A stretch of DNA of 64,000 nt, from NCBI RefSeq assembly GCF_001482405.1, contig NZ_LPXO01000001.1:496001-560000 (forward strand). Direction: 5' to 3'. Both the position numbers and the translations under genes were made by a program. The notes under the pieces were generated by a model, which ran no database searches, had not been told where the DNA came from, and worked only from the letters and a program-made list of their open reading frames with translations. This document shows positions 17,985-28,377 of this stretch, piece by piece (the first letter of the stretch is position 1; each line of letters starts with the position of its first letter). This DNA is from Pseudoponticoccus marisrubri. GTDB taxonomy: Bacteria > Pseudomonadota > Alphaproteobacteria > Rhodobacterales > Rhodobacteraceae.

Positions 17985-19175
17985 ATGGTCGCCAATCCCA
18001 ATCCGCCCGTCACGCCCGAACCCATGCCGGGCAAGCCCGTGGCCCCGCCGCCGCGCCGCCGCGGCCGGTTCGAGCTGTCGCCGCTCAACAAGCGGCGCTG
18101 GCGCAACTTCAAGCGCAACCGCCGCGCGCTGTGGTCGCTGTGGATCTTCGCCTTCCTGTTCGGGCTGTCGCTGTTCGCCGAGTTCCTCGCCAATGAAAAG
18201 CCGATCCTCGTGCAGTATCGCGGCGAATATTACATGCCGATCTTCCAGTTCTACCCCGAGACCGAGTTCGGCGGGGATTTCCGGACCGAGGCGCCCTATC
18301 GCGACCCCGAGGTGAAATGCCTGATCCGCACCGGCGGGCTGGATGCCTGTTTCGACGACCCCGAGGGGCTGGTCGAGCGGGTCGACGCGGGCGAGGACCT
18401 GGGCGGCGAGTTCTACAAGGGCTGGACGCTATGGCCGCCCATTCCCTACAGCTACACCACCCCGGTCGAGCGCCCGGGCGCGGCACCGCTGCCGCCCAAT
18501 GCGCAGAACTGGCTGGGCACCGACGACACCAAGCGCGACGTGCTGGCGCGGGTGATCTACGGCTTCCGCCTGTCGATCCTGTTCACCCTGATCGTGACCT
18601 TCTGCGCCTCGATCATCGGCATCGTGGCCGGCGCGCTGCAGGGCTATTTCGGCGGCTGGCTGGACCTGATCTTCCAGCGGGTGATCGAGATCTGGGGCGC
18701 GACCCCCTCGCTCTACATCATCATCATCCTCTTCGCGATCCTCGGGCGAAGTTTTTGGTTGCTGGTGCTGCTGACCATCCTGTTCGGCTGGACGGCGCTG
18801 GTGGGCGTGGTGCGGGCGGAGTTCCTGCGCGCCCGCAACCTCGAATATGTGCGCGCGGCCAAGGCGCTTGGCGTGTCGAACATGACCATCATGTTCCGCC
18901 ACATGCTGCCCAACGCGATGGTGGCAACCGTGACCTTCCTGCCCTTCATCGTCACCGGCACGATCTCGACGCTGGCGGGGCTCGACTTCCTCGGCTTCGG
19001 CCTGCCCTCCTCGGCCCCCTCGCTGGGCGAGCTGACATTGCAGGCCAAGCAGAACCTGCAGGCGCCCTGGCTGGCCTTCACCGCCTTCACCGTCTTCGCC
19101 ATCATGCTGTCCCTGCTCGTCTTCATCTTCGAAGGCGTGCGCGATGCCTTCGATCCCAGAAAGACCTTCAATTGA
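17985..19175 (+). CDS. yejE: Peptide ABC transporter permease YejE
   Basis: Second inner-membrane permease, 396 residues. The first 35 residues are proline-rich and basic. A membrane helix near 45-65 is followed by a large periplasmic region (about 65-180) that YejE proteins carry, then the transport core with LGTDDTKRDVLARVIYGFR and the EAA loop near RAAKALGVSNMTIMFRHMLPNA. It overlaps the start of yejF by 4 nt (TTGA), indicating translational coupling. Confidence 0.93.
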   Translation: MVANPNPPVTPEPMPGKPVAPPPRRRGRFELSPLNKRRWRNFKRNRRALWSLWIFAFLFGLSLFAEFLANEKPILVQYRGEYYMPIFQFYPETEFGGDFRTEAPYRDPEVKCLIRTGGLDACFDDPEGLVERVDAGEDLGGEFYKGWTLWPPIPYSYTTPVERPGAAPLPPNAQNWLGTDDTKRDVLARVIYGFRLSILFTLIVTFCASIIGIVAGALQGYFGGWLDLIFQRVIEIWGATPSLYIIIILFAILGRSFWLLVLLTILFGWTALVGVVRAEFLRARNLEYVRAAKALGVSNMTIMFRHMLPNAMVATVTFLPFIVTGTISTLAGLDFLGFGLPSSAPSLGELTLQAKQNLQAPWLAFTAFTVFAIMLSLLVFIFEGVRDAFDPRKTFN

Positions 19176-20761
19176 GCGCCATTCTTCAAGTCCGAGATCT
19201 GAAAGTCTCGTTCACGCAGGACGGGGCGACCACGCAGGCCGTCAAGGGCGTGTCCTTCGACATCCGCCGCGGCGAGACCGTCGCGCTGGTGGGCGAATCC
19301 GGGTCCGGCAAGTCGGTCACCGCCCTGTCCACCGTGTCGCTGCTGGGCGATTCCGCGGGGGTCGAGGGCTCGGTCCTCTATGACGGGCAGGAGATGATCG
19401 GCGCCTCGGATGCGCGGCTGCGGCAGGTGCGCGGCAACGACATCTCGTTCATCTTCCAGGAACCGATGACTTCGCTCAACCCGCTGCACAAGCTGGAAAA
19501 GCAGATCTCGGAAAGCCTTGCGCTGCACCAGGGCCTGTCGGGCGAGGCCGCCCGCGCCCGCATCGTCGAGCTGCTGGACAAGGTCGGAATCCGCGATCCC
19601 GAAAGCCGGCTGGGCGCCTATCCGCACCAGCTCTCGGGCGGGCAGCGCCAGCGCGTGATGATCGCCATGGCGCTGGCCAACGGCCCCGACCTCTTGATCG
19701 CGGACGAGCCCACCACCGCGCTCGACGTGACGATCCAGGCGCAGATCCTGCAGCTGCTGGCCGATCTCAAGGCGGCCGAGGACATGTCGCTGCTCTTCAT
19801 CACCCATGACCTGGGCATCGTGCGCAAGATCGCCGACCGGGTCTGCGTGATGAAGGATGGCGAGATCGTCGAACAGGGCGAGGTTGCGCGCATTTTCGAC
19901 GACCCCCAGCACCCCTACACCCGCAAGCTTCTGTCGGCCGAAAGCACCGGCACGCCCGAGCCGGTGAACCCCGACGCGCCCGAGATCGCGCGCACCGACA
20001 ACCTGCGCATCTGGTTCCCGATCCAGCGTGGCCTGCTCAAGCGCACGGTGGGCTATGTCAAGGCGGTGAACGATGCCACCATCGCCGTGCGCGCCGGCGA
20101 GACGGTGGGCATCGTGGGCGAAAGCGGGTCCGGCAAGACGACGCTGGCGCTGGCCATCATGCGGCTGATCCAGTCCGAGGGCGCGATCACCTATCGCGGG
20201 CAGGACGTGCGCGAATGGTCCACGCGCGAGCTGCGCCGCCTGCGCTCCGAGATGCAGATCGTCTTCCAGGACCCGTTCGGCTCGCTCTCGCCACGCATGA
20301 CCTGCGAGCAGATCATCGCCGAGGGGCTGGAGGTGCACGGCTCGCCCGACGGGCTGTCCCATCACGAGGCGGTCACCACGGTGATGCAGGAGGTCGGGCT
20401 GGACCCGGCCACGATGCACCGCTATCCGCACGAGTTCTCGGGCGGGCAGCGCCAGCGCATCGCCATCGCCCGCGCCATGGTGCTTCGCCCGCGGCTGGTG
20501 GTGCTGGACGAGCCGACCTCGGCGCTGGACATGACCGTGCAGGTGCAGATCGTCGACCTGCTGCGCAAGCTGCAGCGCAAATACGACCTCGCCTACCTGT
20601 TCATCAGCCACGACCTGAAGGTGGTCCGGGCCATGTCCCACAAGGTCATCGTGATGAAACAGGGCGACGTGGTGGAATACGGCACCGCCGAAGAGGTCTT
20701 CGACGCCCCGCAGACCGACTACACCCGGCAATTGCTGGACGCGGCGCTGAACGTGGCGTGA
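19172..20761 (+). CDS. yejF: Peptide ABC transporter, double ATPase YejF
   Basis: A 529-residue protein with two fused ABC ATPase domains that energises the YejBE permease pair. NBD1: Walker A GESGSGKS at 41-48, signature LSGGQRQRV, Walker [16 protein letters not shown]2: Walker A GESGSGKT at about 316-323, signature FSGGQRQRI, Walker [13 protein letters not shown]. Each half ends with the oligopeptide-transporter C-terminal extension ([11 protein letters not shown] and [11 protein letters not shown]). The start is taken as TTG at 19172, overlapping the yejE stop, because it begins directly at the first strand ([12 protein letters not shown]). The frame is open upstream only as an alternative frame of yejE. 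Confidence 0.92.
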   Translation: MSAILQVRDLKVSFTQDGATTQAVKGVSFDIRRGETVALVGESGSGKSVTALSTVSLLGDSAGVEGSVLYDGQEMIGASDARLRQVRGNDISFIFQEPMTSLNPLHKLEKQISESLALHQGLSGEAARARIVELLDKVGIRDPESRLGAYPHQLSGGQRQRVMIAMALANGPDLLIADEPTTALDVTIQAQILQLLADLKAAEDMSLLFITHDLGIVRKIADRVCVMKDGEIVEQGEVARIFDDPQHPYTRKLLSAESTGTPEPVNPDAPEIARTDNLRIWFPIQRGLLKRTVGYVKAVNDATIAVRAGETVGIVGESGSGKTTLALAIMRLIQSEGAITYRGQDVREWSTRELRRLRSEMQIVFQDPFGSLSPRMTCEQIIAEGLEVHGSPDGLSHHEAVTTVMQEVGLDPATMHRYPHEFSGGQRQRIAIARAMVLRPRLVVLDEPTSALDMTVQVQIVDLLRKLQRKYDLAYLFISHDLKVVRAMSHKVIVMKQGDVVEYGTAEEVFDAPQTDYTRQLLDAALNVA

Positions 20762-20888
20762 GGGGCGAGCCGGGATTGCAACCGCCGGCCCGCACCACGT
20801 GACCTTCCGAGCCCGAACCACACGCAATGCGTTGAGCGATATGAACCTGCGCCTGTGGGTCCGGATCATATGTCCGTGGGCGAGTGGC

Positions 20889-21290
20889 TTATTGCGCGTC
20901 CACCTGCTTGCGGAACCCGATCGCGCCAACTTCGGCGTTGACGGCATCCATCACGTCCAGCACCGGCTCCACCTTGAACCGGAAAGTGCCGAACACCGAA
21001 AAGAACTCGTGCATCGCTTCCAGATCGTCGGTCTGGACGACCATGTAGCCGCCATACTCGCCGACACGGACGACGAATTGCTGGATGTCGAGTGTTTCAG
21101 GCACTTGGTAGGCTTGGAACAGTTGCAGGATGCGCTCCTGAGCCGCTTCATATTCCTGGTAGGAGCCAACCGGACGATCCGTCCATGTGACAACGTATTT
21201 CTGTCCGGATGACGCTTGGTCTTCTTGTTGTGCCAAACCAGGCGCGGCAAGGCCCAGTGCGACGACCAATGCAATGCAAAGCGCTTTCAT
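20889..21290 (-). CDS. Small secreted protein with DUF3303-like domain
   Basis: A 133-residue exported protein: signal peptide MKALCIALVV...GLAAPGLAQ (about 21 residues), then a compact domain starting KYVVTWTDRPVGSYQEYEAA. With GGYMVVQTDD and FFSVFGTFRFKVEPVLD it resembles DUF3303-type ferredoxin-fold domains. A strong AGGAGA ribosome-binding site lies 8 nt before the ATG. Its DNA and the 350 bp upstream are clearly lower in GC (roughly 53-57%) than the surroundings, and codon use differs, which suggests relatively recent acquisition. It stands alone between the yej operon and hemN. Function unknown. Confidence 0.72.
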   Translation of the reverse strand: MKALCIALVVALGLAAPGLAQQEDQASSGQKYVVTWTDRPVGSYQEYEAAQERILQLFQAYQVPETLDIQQFVVRVGEYGGYMVVQTDDLEAMHEFFSVFGTFRFKVEPVLDVMDAVNAEVGAIGFRKQVDAQ

Positions 21291-21647
21291 GTACTTGTCT
21301 CCTGTTCAAACGTCCTTTCAAAAAACACGCCCCTGAGCAGGGTGTGCATGATCCCGAGACTGACGTGGACGCGCCAGACCGATCGAGTCTTTTCAGAAGA
21401 CGCTTCGATTGGTGTCGCCTTGAGCGCTGTGAAAGGCGGTGCGGCACGACTCCGGCAAGGTCGCAACCGGTGCCCGTGTTTGAGCTTGGCAAACCAAAGC
21501 CTCAGACGGCAAACCGGCTCAAGCTCAAAACCAGAAAGTACACCGCCAACTCACCATCACTCCGGACCCGTCGGACCCTGGTGTCATGCGTAGCTGCACT
21601 CGCGTCAGCCTCGCGCTTTGGCCTTCGTGAAGCGCGGCGCACGCCCT
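21291..21647. other. Lower-GC intergenic stretch without a recognisable gene
   Basis: About 357 bp upstream of the DUF3303-like gene. Open frames on both strands show no family resemblance, ribosome-binding site or codon bias of the host. It holds the promoter region of the minus-strand gene and otherwise nothing that I can identify. It may be the remainder of an inserted fragment. Confidence 0.5.
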
Positions 21648-23003
21648 TCAGATCGCCGAGGAATGCCCGGCCTTGCTCAGGTCATAGGCGTCGAAGGCGC
21701 GGGCGATGAGGCGGGTCAGGGGGCGGGCTTCGGGCGGGACGAAGAGCCCGTCCTCGGTGATCTCCAACAGGCCCTCGAACTGGGCGTTGGCGGCCTCGAA
21801 CAGCGCGTAGAGCGCCGGCCGCGTGATGGCGTGATCGCGCAGGATCTCGGCGGCGTCGATGCGGAAATCGCACATCACTGCCTCGATCAGCCGGCCGCGC
21901 AGCAGATCCTCGCCCTTGAAGACATGGCCGCGCGCGGTCGAGAAGCGCCCCTCGCGGATCGCGGCGACATGGGCCGAGGTGCCCGGCGCGTTCTGCGCGT
22001 AGCCTTGCGGGAAGCGCGAGATCGACGAGGCACCGATCCCGATCAGCGCATCCGAGGTGTCATCGGTGTAGCCCTGGAAATTGCGCCGCAGCTTGCCGGT
22101 GCGCTGCGCCACGGCCAGCCCGTCATCGGGTACGGCGAAATGGTCGATGCCGATCTCGCGGTAGCCGTCCCAGAGGAACAGCCGGCGCGCGGTCTCGAAC
22201 AGCTCCAGCCGCTCGGCCGGGGTGGGCAGCGCGTCCGACGGGATCAGCTGCTGCCGCTTGGCCATCCACGGCACATGCGCATAGCCATAGAGCGCGACGC
22301 GGTCGGGCGCGAAGCTCAGCAGTTTCTGCACCGTCTCGGTGATCCGCGCGCGGGTCTGGTGCGGCAGGCCAAAGAGGATGTCGGCGTTCAGGCTGGCCAC
22401 GTCACGGTCGCGGATCAGCTCCACCGCGTGGCGCGTCACGTCATAGCCCTGCGGCCGGCCGATCGTCTCCTGGATCTGCGGGTCGAAATCCTGCACCCCG
22501 ATCGAGGCGCGGTTCATGCCGCCGTCGACCAGCACGTCCAGCCGTTCGGCGTCGATCTCGTTGGGGTCGATCTCGACCGAGAACTCGGCCCCCTCGGCCA
22601 GCTCGGCCGTGCCTCGGATCGCTTCGATCAGCCGTGCCATCAGCGCCGGGCTCAGCAGGGTCGGCGTGCCCCCGCCCCAGTGCAGCCGAGACAGCCGGAC
22701 CCCGCGCGGCAGATGCGCGCGCAGAAGCGCCAGCTCCTGTTCCAGCACCGAGACATAGGCCTCGACCGGGGCCAGCGTCGATGTGCCCTGCGTGCGACAG
22801 GCGCAGAACCAGCACAGCCTGCGGCAAAATGGGACATGCAAATAAAGCGATATATGGCCATCTTCAGGGAGTGCCTCGATCCACTCGGCGAATCCGCGCG
22901 GGCCCACATCGCCTGCGAAATGCGGCGCGGTGGGATAGGATGTGTAGCGGGGCACTTTCGCGTCGAAAAGGCCAAGGCGGTCGAGTTGAGTTCGGCGTGT
23001 CAT
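21648..23003 (-). CDS. hemN: Oxygen-independent coproporphyrinogen III oxidase
   Basis: Radical SAM enzyme of 451 residues for anaerobic haem synthesis, decarboxylating coproporphyrinogen III to protoporphyrinogen IX in the cytoplasm. The motif HVPFCRRLCWFC gives the CX3CX2C cluster ligands; LHWGGGTPTLL and the GVQDFDPQIQETIGR stretch are HemN hallmarks, and the HemN C-terminal domain follows. The start at 23003 is preferred over the GTG at 23027. An FNR box centred at 23045.5 and a CATAAT hexamer (23018-23013) place transcription start at about 23004-23006, downstream of that GTG. The message would then be leaderless or nearly so. It is divergent from fnrL, as in Rhodobacter. Confidence 0.95.
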   Translation of the reverse strand: MTRRTQLDRLGLFDAKVPRYTSYPTAPHFAGDVGPRGFAEWIEALPEDGHISLYLHVPFCRRLCWFCACRTQGTSTLAPVEAYVSVLEQELALLRAHLPRGVRLSRLHWGGGTPTLLSPALMARLIEAIRGTAELAEGAEFSVEIDPNEIDAERLDVLVDGGMNRASIGVQDFDPQIQETIGRPQGYDVTRHAVELIRDRDVASLNADILFGLPHQTRARITETVQKLLSFAPDRVALYGYAHVPWMAKRQQLIPSDALPTPAERLELFETARRLFLWDGYREIGIDHFAVPDDGLAVAQRTGKLRRNFQGYTDDTSDALIGIGASSISRFPQGYAQNAPGTSAHVAAIREGRFSTARGHVFKGEDLLRGRLIEAVMCDFRIDAAEILRDHAITRPALYALFEAANAQFEGLLEITEDGLFVPPEARPLTRLIARAFDAYDLSKAGHSSAI

Positions 23004-23038
23004 GTGGATAGGATTATGTCGCGACACGGGGCCGGGCC

Positions 23039-23052
23039 TTGATGCAGATCAA
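23039..23052. promoter_or_regulatory. FNR box TTGATGCAGATCAA between hemN and fnrL
   Basis: Exact match to TTGAT-N4-ATCAA. Toward hemN its centre sits about 41.5 bp before the inferred start, the usual activating position. Toward fnrL it lies only 17 bp before the preferred start codon, a position that suits repression. Binding by FnrL is inferred from the consensus. Confidence 0.88.
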
Positions 23053-23068
23053 CAAAAGGGCATCCAGC

Positions 23069-23815
23069 ATGCTGAACGACAAGAGCCTTGCGACGGCGCC
23101 GGATTGCGCCGATTGCCCGATCCGCCATCGCGCGGTCTGCGCCCGTTGCGAGACCGATGAGCTGGAGCGCCTCGAAGAGATCAAGTATTACCGCAAGTTC
23201 GAGGCCGGCCAGACGGTGATCTGGTCGGGCGACCGGATGGATTTCGTGGGCTCGGTCGTCTCGGGCATCGCCTCGCTGACCCAGACGATGGAGGACGGGC
23301 GCACCCAGATGGTGGGCCTGCTGCTGCCGTCGGATTTCGTCGGCCGCCCCGGCCGCAGCACCGCCGCCTATGACGTGGTGGCCACGACCGACCTGGTGAT
23401 GTGCTGCTTCCGCAAGACCCCGTTCGAGGAGATGATGGTGCGCACCCCGCATATCGCGCAGCGCCTGCTCGAGATGACGCTGGACGAGCTGGACGCGGCA
23501 CGCGAATGGATGCTGGTGCTGGGGCGCAAGACCGCGCGCGAGAAGATCGCCTCGCTGCTGTCGATCATCGCCCGGCGCGACGCGACGCTGAAGACAGGCA
23601 AGCTGGAGGGCGCGCTGGTCTTCGACCTGCCGCTGACGCGCGAGGCGATGGCCGATTACCTTGGCCTGACGCTCGAGACGGTCAGCCGCCAGATGTCGGC
23701 GCTGAAGAAGGACGGCGTGATCCAGCTGGAAGGCAAGCGGCACGTGACGATCCCCGACATGGCCCGCCTTATGGACGAGGCGGGCGACGATGCGGACGGG
23801 GGCATTCTTGCCTGA
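23069..23815 (+). CDS. fnrL: FNR-family oxygen-sensing regulator FnrL
   Basis: Crp/FNR regulator of 248 residues. The N-terminal DCADCPIRHRAVCARC supplies Cys13, Cys16, Cys24 and Cys27, and Cys112/Cys113 supply the distal ligand, for an oxygen-labile 4Fe-4S cluster. A cyclic-nucleotide-like beta-roll follows (MEDGRTQMVGLLLPSDFVGRPG), then a dimerisation helix (LDELDAAREWMLVLGRKTAREKIASL) and a winged helix with LGLTLETVSRQMSALKKDG contacting TTGAT half-sites. ATG 23069 is chosen because the earlier ATG (23042) lies inside the FNR box. The protein should activate hemN and the cco genes under low oxygen; the box at its own promoter suggests autoregulation. Confidence 0.95.
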   Translation: MLNDKSLATAPDCADCPIRHRAVCARCETDELERLEEIKYYRKFEAGQTVIWSGDRMDFVGSVVSGIASLTQTMEDGRTQMVGLLLPSDFVGRPGRSTAAYDVVATTDLVMCCFRKTPFEEMMVRTPHIAQRLLEMTLDELDAAREWMLVLGRKTAREKIASLLSIIARRDATLKTGKLEGALVFDLPLTREAMADYLGLTLETVSRQMSALKKDGVIQLEGKRHVTIPDMARLMDEAGDDADGGILA

Positions 23816-24722
23816 GACGCGGCCGTTCCAGACTTGGGACGTGTTCACGCAGACGCGGTTTGCCGGCAATCCCCTCGCCATCGTCGAGGATGCGGACGGG
23901 CTGAGCACGGCGCAGATGCAGACCCTTGCGCGCGAATTCAACCTGTCCGAGACGATCTTCGTGCAGTCGCCCGAGGATGCCGCGCACAGCGCCAAGGTGC
24001 GGATCTTCTTCCCGACTGACGAGATCCCCTTCGCCGGCCATCCCACGATCGGCTGCGCGATCTGGCTGGCCCTGAAATCCGCACCCGAGGGCGATTTCGA
24101 GACGCGGATCGTGCTCGAGGAACAGGCCGGCCTGGTGCCGGTCGACGTGTCGCGCCGGGCCGGGCAGATCGACGCGTGTTTCACCGCGCCCGTTCTGCCC
24201 CACGCGCCCGGCACGGGCCGCGTTCCCGGGGATGACCTGCTGGCCGCGGCCGTCGGTTTGACAGCCGCGCAGATCGGCTTTGGTACACATCGCGCCGGGA
24301 TCTGGCGGGGCGGTCCCGGCTTCCTGTACATTCCGGTGTGCGATCTCGATGCGCTGGCGGCGTCGCAGCCGCATCGGCCCGCATGGGACGAAGCAATGCA
24401 GATGTCCGGGATGGAGGGCGCCTATCTCTACGCGCCGGGCGGCGCGTGCGATTACCGCGCGCGCATGTTCGCGCCCGATGGCGGTGTGCCGGAGGATCCG
24501 GCGACCGGCTCTGCCTCGGCGATCCTCGCCGCCCAGCTGCGCGCCTGCGGGGTTCTGGGCGACGGCCGGTCGCAATTGACCCTGCACCAAGGGGTCGAGA
24601 TGGGCCGCCCGTCCCGGATCGGTCTCGAGATCCGGGTCGAGAACGGCGCATTGGCAGAGGTTCGGGTCTCCGGCAGCGCCGTGCCCGTCGGCGAAGGCCG
24701 GGTCGCCCTGCCCCCTCGCTGA
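23790..24722 (+). CDS. PhzF-family isomerase/epimerase-like protein
   Basis: A 310-residue PhzF-fold protein made of two diaminopimelate-epimerase-like halves. The conserved opening QTWDVFTQTRFAGNPLAIV, the catalytic glutamate in NLSETIF and GVPEDPATGSAS are present. Family members isomerise dihydro-aromatic or other small acids, but most are of unknown substrate, and no phenazine genes are here. It overlaps the 3' end of fnrL by 26 nt in another frame, so the two are probably co-transcribed. The start at 23790 leaves a short N-terminal extension (MRTGAFLPETRP) before the domain; a later start cannot be excluded. Confidence 0.85.
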   Translation: MRTGAFLPETRPFQTWDVFTQTRFAGNPLAIVEDADGLSTAQMQTLAREFNLSETIFVQSPEDAAHSAKVRIFFPTDEIPFAGHPTIGCAIWLALKSAPEGDFETRIVLEEQAGLVPVDVSRRAGQIDACFTAPVLPHAPGTGRVPGDDLLAAAVGLTAAQIGFGTHRAGIWRGGPGFLYIPVCDLDALAASQPHRPAWDEAMQMSGMEGAYLYAPGGACDYRARMFAPDGGVPEDPATGSASAILAAQLRACGVLGDGRSQLTLHQGVEMGRPSRIGLEIRVENGALAEVRVSGSAVPVGEGRVALPPR

Positions 24723-24766
24723 GCGACCCCGCCCCCTCTGCACCGGGTGACCGGTTTTCCGGCCCG

Positions 24767-25606
24767 CTAGTGGGACATGAAGACGGACACCCCGGACTGT
24801 TCCAGCATGTTGCGGGTGGCCCCGCCCAAAATCGCCTCGCGGAAGCGCGAATGGCCATAGGCGCCCATCACCACCATGTCGGCATTCACATCCGCCACGT
24901 GGCGCAGCATCACGTCCGAGACGCGCGGCATGGTCTTGGACAGCACGTCGATCTCGGCCTTGACCCCGTGGCGGGCCAGGAATTGCGACACCGCCCCGCC
25001 CGGGTCCGAGCGGTTGGGCCCGTGCTGCGGCGGGTCGATCACCGCGACATGCACCGTCTCGGCGCCCGCCAGCAGGGGCAGCGCGTCACGCACCGCGCGC
25101 AGCGCCTCGTTGCTTTCGTTCCAGCCGATCACGATGCGCCGGGGGCTGGCCGGCGGGGTCACGTCATCGGGCACCACCAGCACCGGCACGCGCCCCTCGA
25201 ACAGCGCGCCTTCCAGCACCGGTTCCAGCTCGATCCCGTGGCCGTCGCCATAGGGCTTGGGCAGCACCACCATGTCCGAGAACCGCGCCCGCGCCGCCAC
25301 GTGCCGGCCGATATCGGCCAGCTGCGCCACCCCGTGCTCGACCGAGGCGCGGCAGTCCAGCCGGCCCAGCCGCTTGCGCGCCGCGTCGGCCAGCGCCTCG
25401 GCCTCGGAGTTGGCGCGGGACAGCGTCTCCTGCAACACCATGGCATTGGCCCCGGCATAGTAATAGCCGGTCTGGGTCCGGTCGACGCCAAAGCACAGCA
25501 CGTCCAGATGCGCGTCATAGGCAGCGGCCAGCGTGCCGGCATGGTCGAGCGTGCTGTCGACCAGCGCGGCATCGGTGCACACCGTCAGGACAGTCTTGTA
25601 GGCCAT
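24767..25606 (-). CDS. Universal stress protein with tandem UspA domains
   Basis: A cytoplasmic protein of 279 residues made of two UspA domains. The first (about 1-145) lacks a clear ATP-binding loop and ends RVPVLVVPDDV. The second (about 150-279) has GAYGHSRFREAILGG, matching the G2XG9GS/T nucleotide-binding pattern of ATP-binding UspA proteins. A tandem-domain usp gene between fnrL and ccoN is a known arrangement in Rhodobacteraceae. A TTGAC-N4-GTCAA box lies 56-69 bp upstream, so expression is likely tied to oxygen limitation. It is divergent from ccoN. Confidence 0.9.
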   Translation of the reverse strand: MAYKTVLTVCTDAALVDSTLDHAGTLAAAYDAHLDVLCFGVDRTQTGYYYAGANAMVLQETLSRANSEAEALADAARKRLGRLDCRASVEHGVAQLADIGRHVAARARFSDMVVLPKPYGDGHGIELEPVLEGALFEGRVPVLVVPDDVTPPASPRRIVIGWNESNEALRAVRDALPLLAGAETVHVAVIDPPQHGPNRSDPGGAVSQFLARHGVKAEIDVLSKTMPRVSDVMLRHVADVNADMVVMGAYGHSRFREAILGGATRNMLEQSGVSVFMSH

Positions 25607-25661
25607 GAGATCCTCCAGTCGTTCATTTTCCCCACGCTAGCGTGATGCGGATGGTCGCACC

Positions 25662-25675
25662 TTGACCCGCGTCAA
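25662..25675. promoter_or_regulatory. FNR-type box TTGACCCGCGTCAA upstream of usp
   Basis: Perfect palindrome TTGAC-N4-GTCAA, a symmetric variant of the FNR/FixK site, centred 62 bp upstream of the usp start. It is 19 bp from the ccoN box (25694-25707), so the two divergent genes may have one box each. Confidence 0.7.
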
Positions 25676-25693
25676 TTGCCAGCCTGCGATCCA

Positions 25694-25707
25694 TTGATGC
25701 AGATCAA
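25694..25707. promoter_or_regulatory. FNR box TTGATGCAGATCAA upstream of ccoNOQP
   Basis: Exact consensus and identical over all 14 bp to the hemN/fnrL box. A centre at 25700.5 predicts transcription start near 25742, leaving a leader of about 58 nt before ccoN. Confidence 0.88.
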
Positions 25708-25799
25708 GGTCAGGTTCATGCGATGCGGTCAAAGACGTGCCAGTCTAAGAACAGCCCGCACGGGCATCGAATCGTGTCGGTCAGACGAAGGGACGAACA

Positions 25800-27413
<1,614 letters not shown>

Positions 27414-27424
27414 GGAGACGGGTC

Positions 27425-28153
27425 ATGAGCATTCTCAACAAGCACAAGATCCTCGAGAAGAACGTCACCCTGCTGGCCATCTTCTCTTTCCTCGTGGTCA
27501 CCATCGGCGGGCTGGTGCAGATCGTGCCGCTCTTCTACCTCGAGAACACGATCGAGGACGTGGAAGGCATGCGCCCCTACACGCCGCTGGAACTGGCCGG
27601 GCGCGAGATCTACCTGCGCGAGGGCTGCTATGTCTGCCACAGCCAGATGATCCGCCCCATGCGCGACGAGGTCGAGCGCTACGGCCATTACAGCCTTGCG
27701 GTGGAATCCAAGTACGACCACCCGTTCCAGTGGGGCTCCAAGCGCACCGGGCCGGACCTGGCGCGCGTCGGCGGGCGCTACTCGGATGAGTGGCACGTGG
27801 ACCACCTGCGCGATCCGCAATCGGTGGTGCCGGAATCGGTCATGCCGAAATACGGCTTCCTCGAGGCCAAGCTGATCGACGGCGAGCATATCGGAGAGCT
27901 GATGGCCACCAACCGCATGGTCGGCGTGCCCTATACCGAGGAGATGATCGACCAGGCGCGGCGCGACTTCGCCAACCAGGCCGATCCGGACAGCGACTAT
28001 GACGGGCTGTTCGAGCGCTACGGCGACAATGTCAACGTGCGCAACTTCGACGGGCAGCCGGGCGTTTCCGAGGCAGATGCGCTGATCGCCTATCTGCAGA
28101 TGCTGGGCACGCTGGTCGACTTCTCGACCTTCACGCCCGACGCCAGCCGCTGA
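27425..28153 (+). CDS. ccoO: cbb3-type cytochrome c oxidase subunit II (mono-haem)
   Basis: A 242-residue mono-haem cytochrome c subunit: N-terminal anchor helix (about 12-33), then a periplasmic domain with the haem site GCYVCHSQM. Downstream is [21 protein letters not shown], and Met ligands lie in the PESVMPKY region. It passes electrons from CcoP to CcoN. The ATG at 27425, with AAGGAGAC upstream, begins 11 bp after ccoN; the longer frame is rejected because it overlaps ccoN. Confidence 0.97.
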   Translation: MSILNKHKILEKNVTLLAIFSFLVVTIGGLVQIVPLFYLENTIEDVEGMRPYTPLELAGREIYLREGCYVCHSQMIRPMRDEVERYGHYSLAVESKYDHPFQWGSKRTGPDLARVGGRYSDEWHVDHLRDPQSVVPESVMPKYGFLEAKLIDGEHIGELMATNRMVGVPYTEEMIDQARRDFANQADPDSDYDGLFERYGDNVNVRNFDGQPGVSEADALIAYLQMLGTLVDFSTFTPDASR

Positions 28154-28167
28154 CGACCGGAGGAGAC

Positions 28168-28377
28168 GTGGAAGAATATACCTTCCTTCGCCAGCTCGCC
28201 GACAGCTGGGGACTGGTGGCCATGTTCGTCTTCTTCGTGGGCATCATTGCCTGGGCCCTGCGCCCGGGCAGCCGCAAGACCCACGAGGACACGGCCAACA
28301 TCCCCTTCCGGCACGAAGACAAACCGGCGCCCGACGACACGGACGCCCCCGCCCAGGATGAGGAGGCGCGGAAATGA
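28168..28377 (+). CDS. ccoQ: cbb3-type cytochrome c oxidase subunit CcoQ
   Basis: A 69-residue single-helix subunit (helix about 14-33, followed by [16 protein letters not shown] and an acidic tail) that stabilises the CcoP association. The start is a GTG with a GGAGGAG ribosome-binding site. It overlaps ccoP by 4 nt (ATGA). Confidence 0.92.
   Translation: MEEYTFLRQLADSWGLVAMFVFFVGIIAWALRPGSRKTHEDTANIPFRHEDKPAPDDTDAPAQDEEARK

Noticed and set aside
21209-21709. Open frames on both strands in the low-GC spacer upstream of hemN
   Set aside because: No ribosome-binding sites, no domain resemblance, and the plus-strand frame runs into the antisense of hemN. Kept as non-coding.
23784-23894. Direct repeat of GATGCGGACGGG at the fnrL/phzF junction and about 100 bp downstream
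   Set aside because: The string encodes ordinary Asp-Ala-Asp-Gly or similar codons in coding DNA; likely chance in a GC-rich genome.
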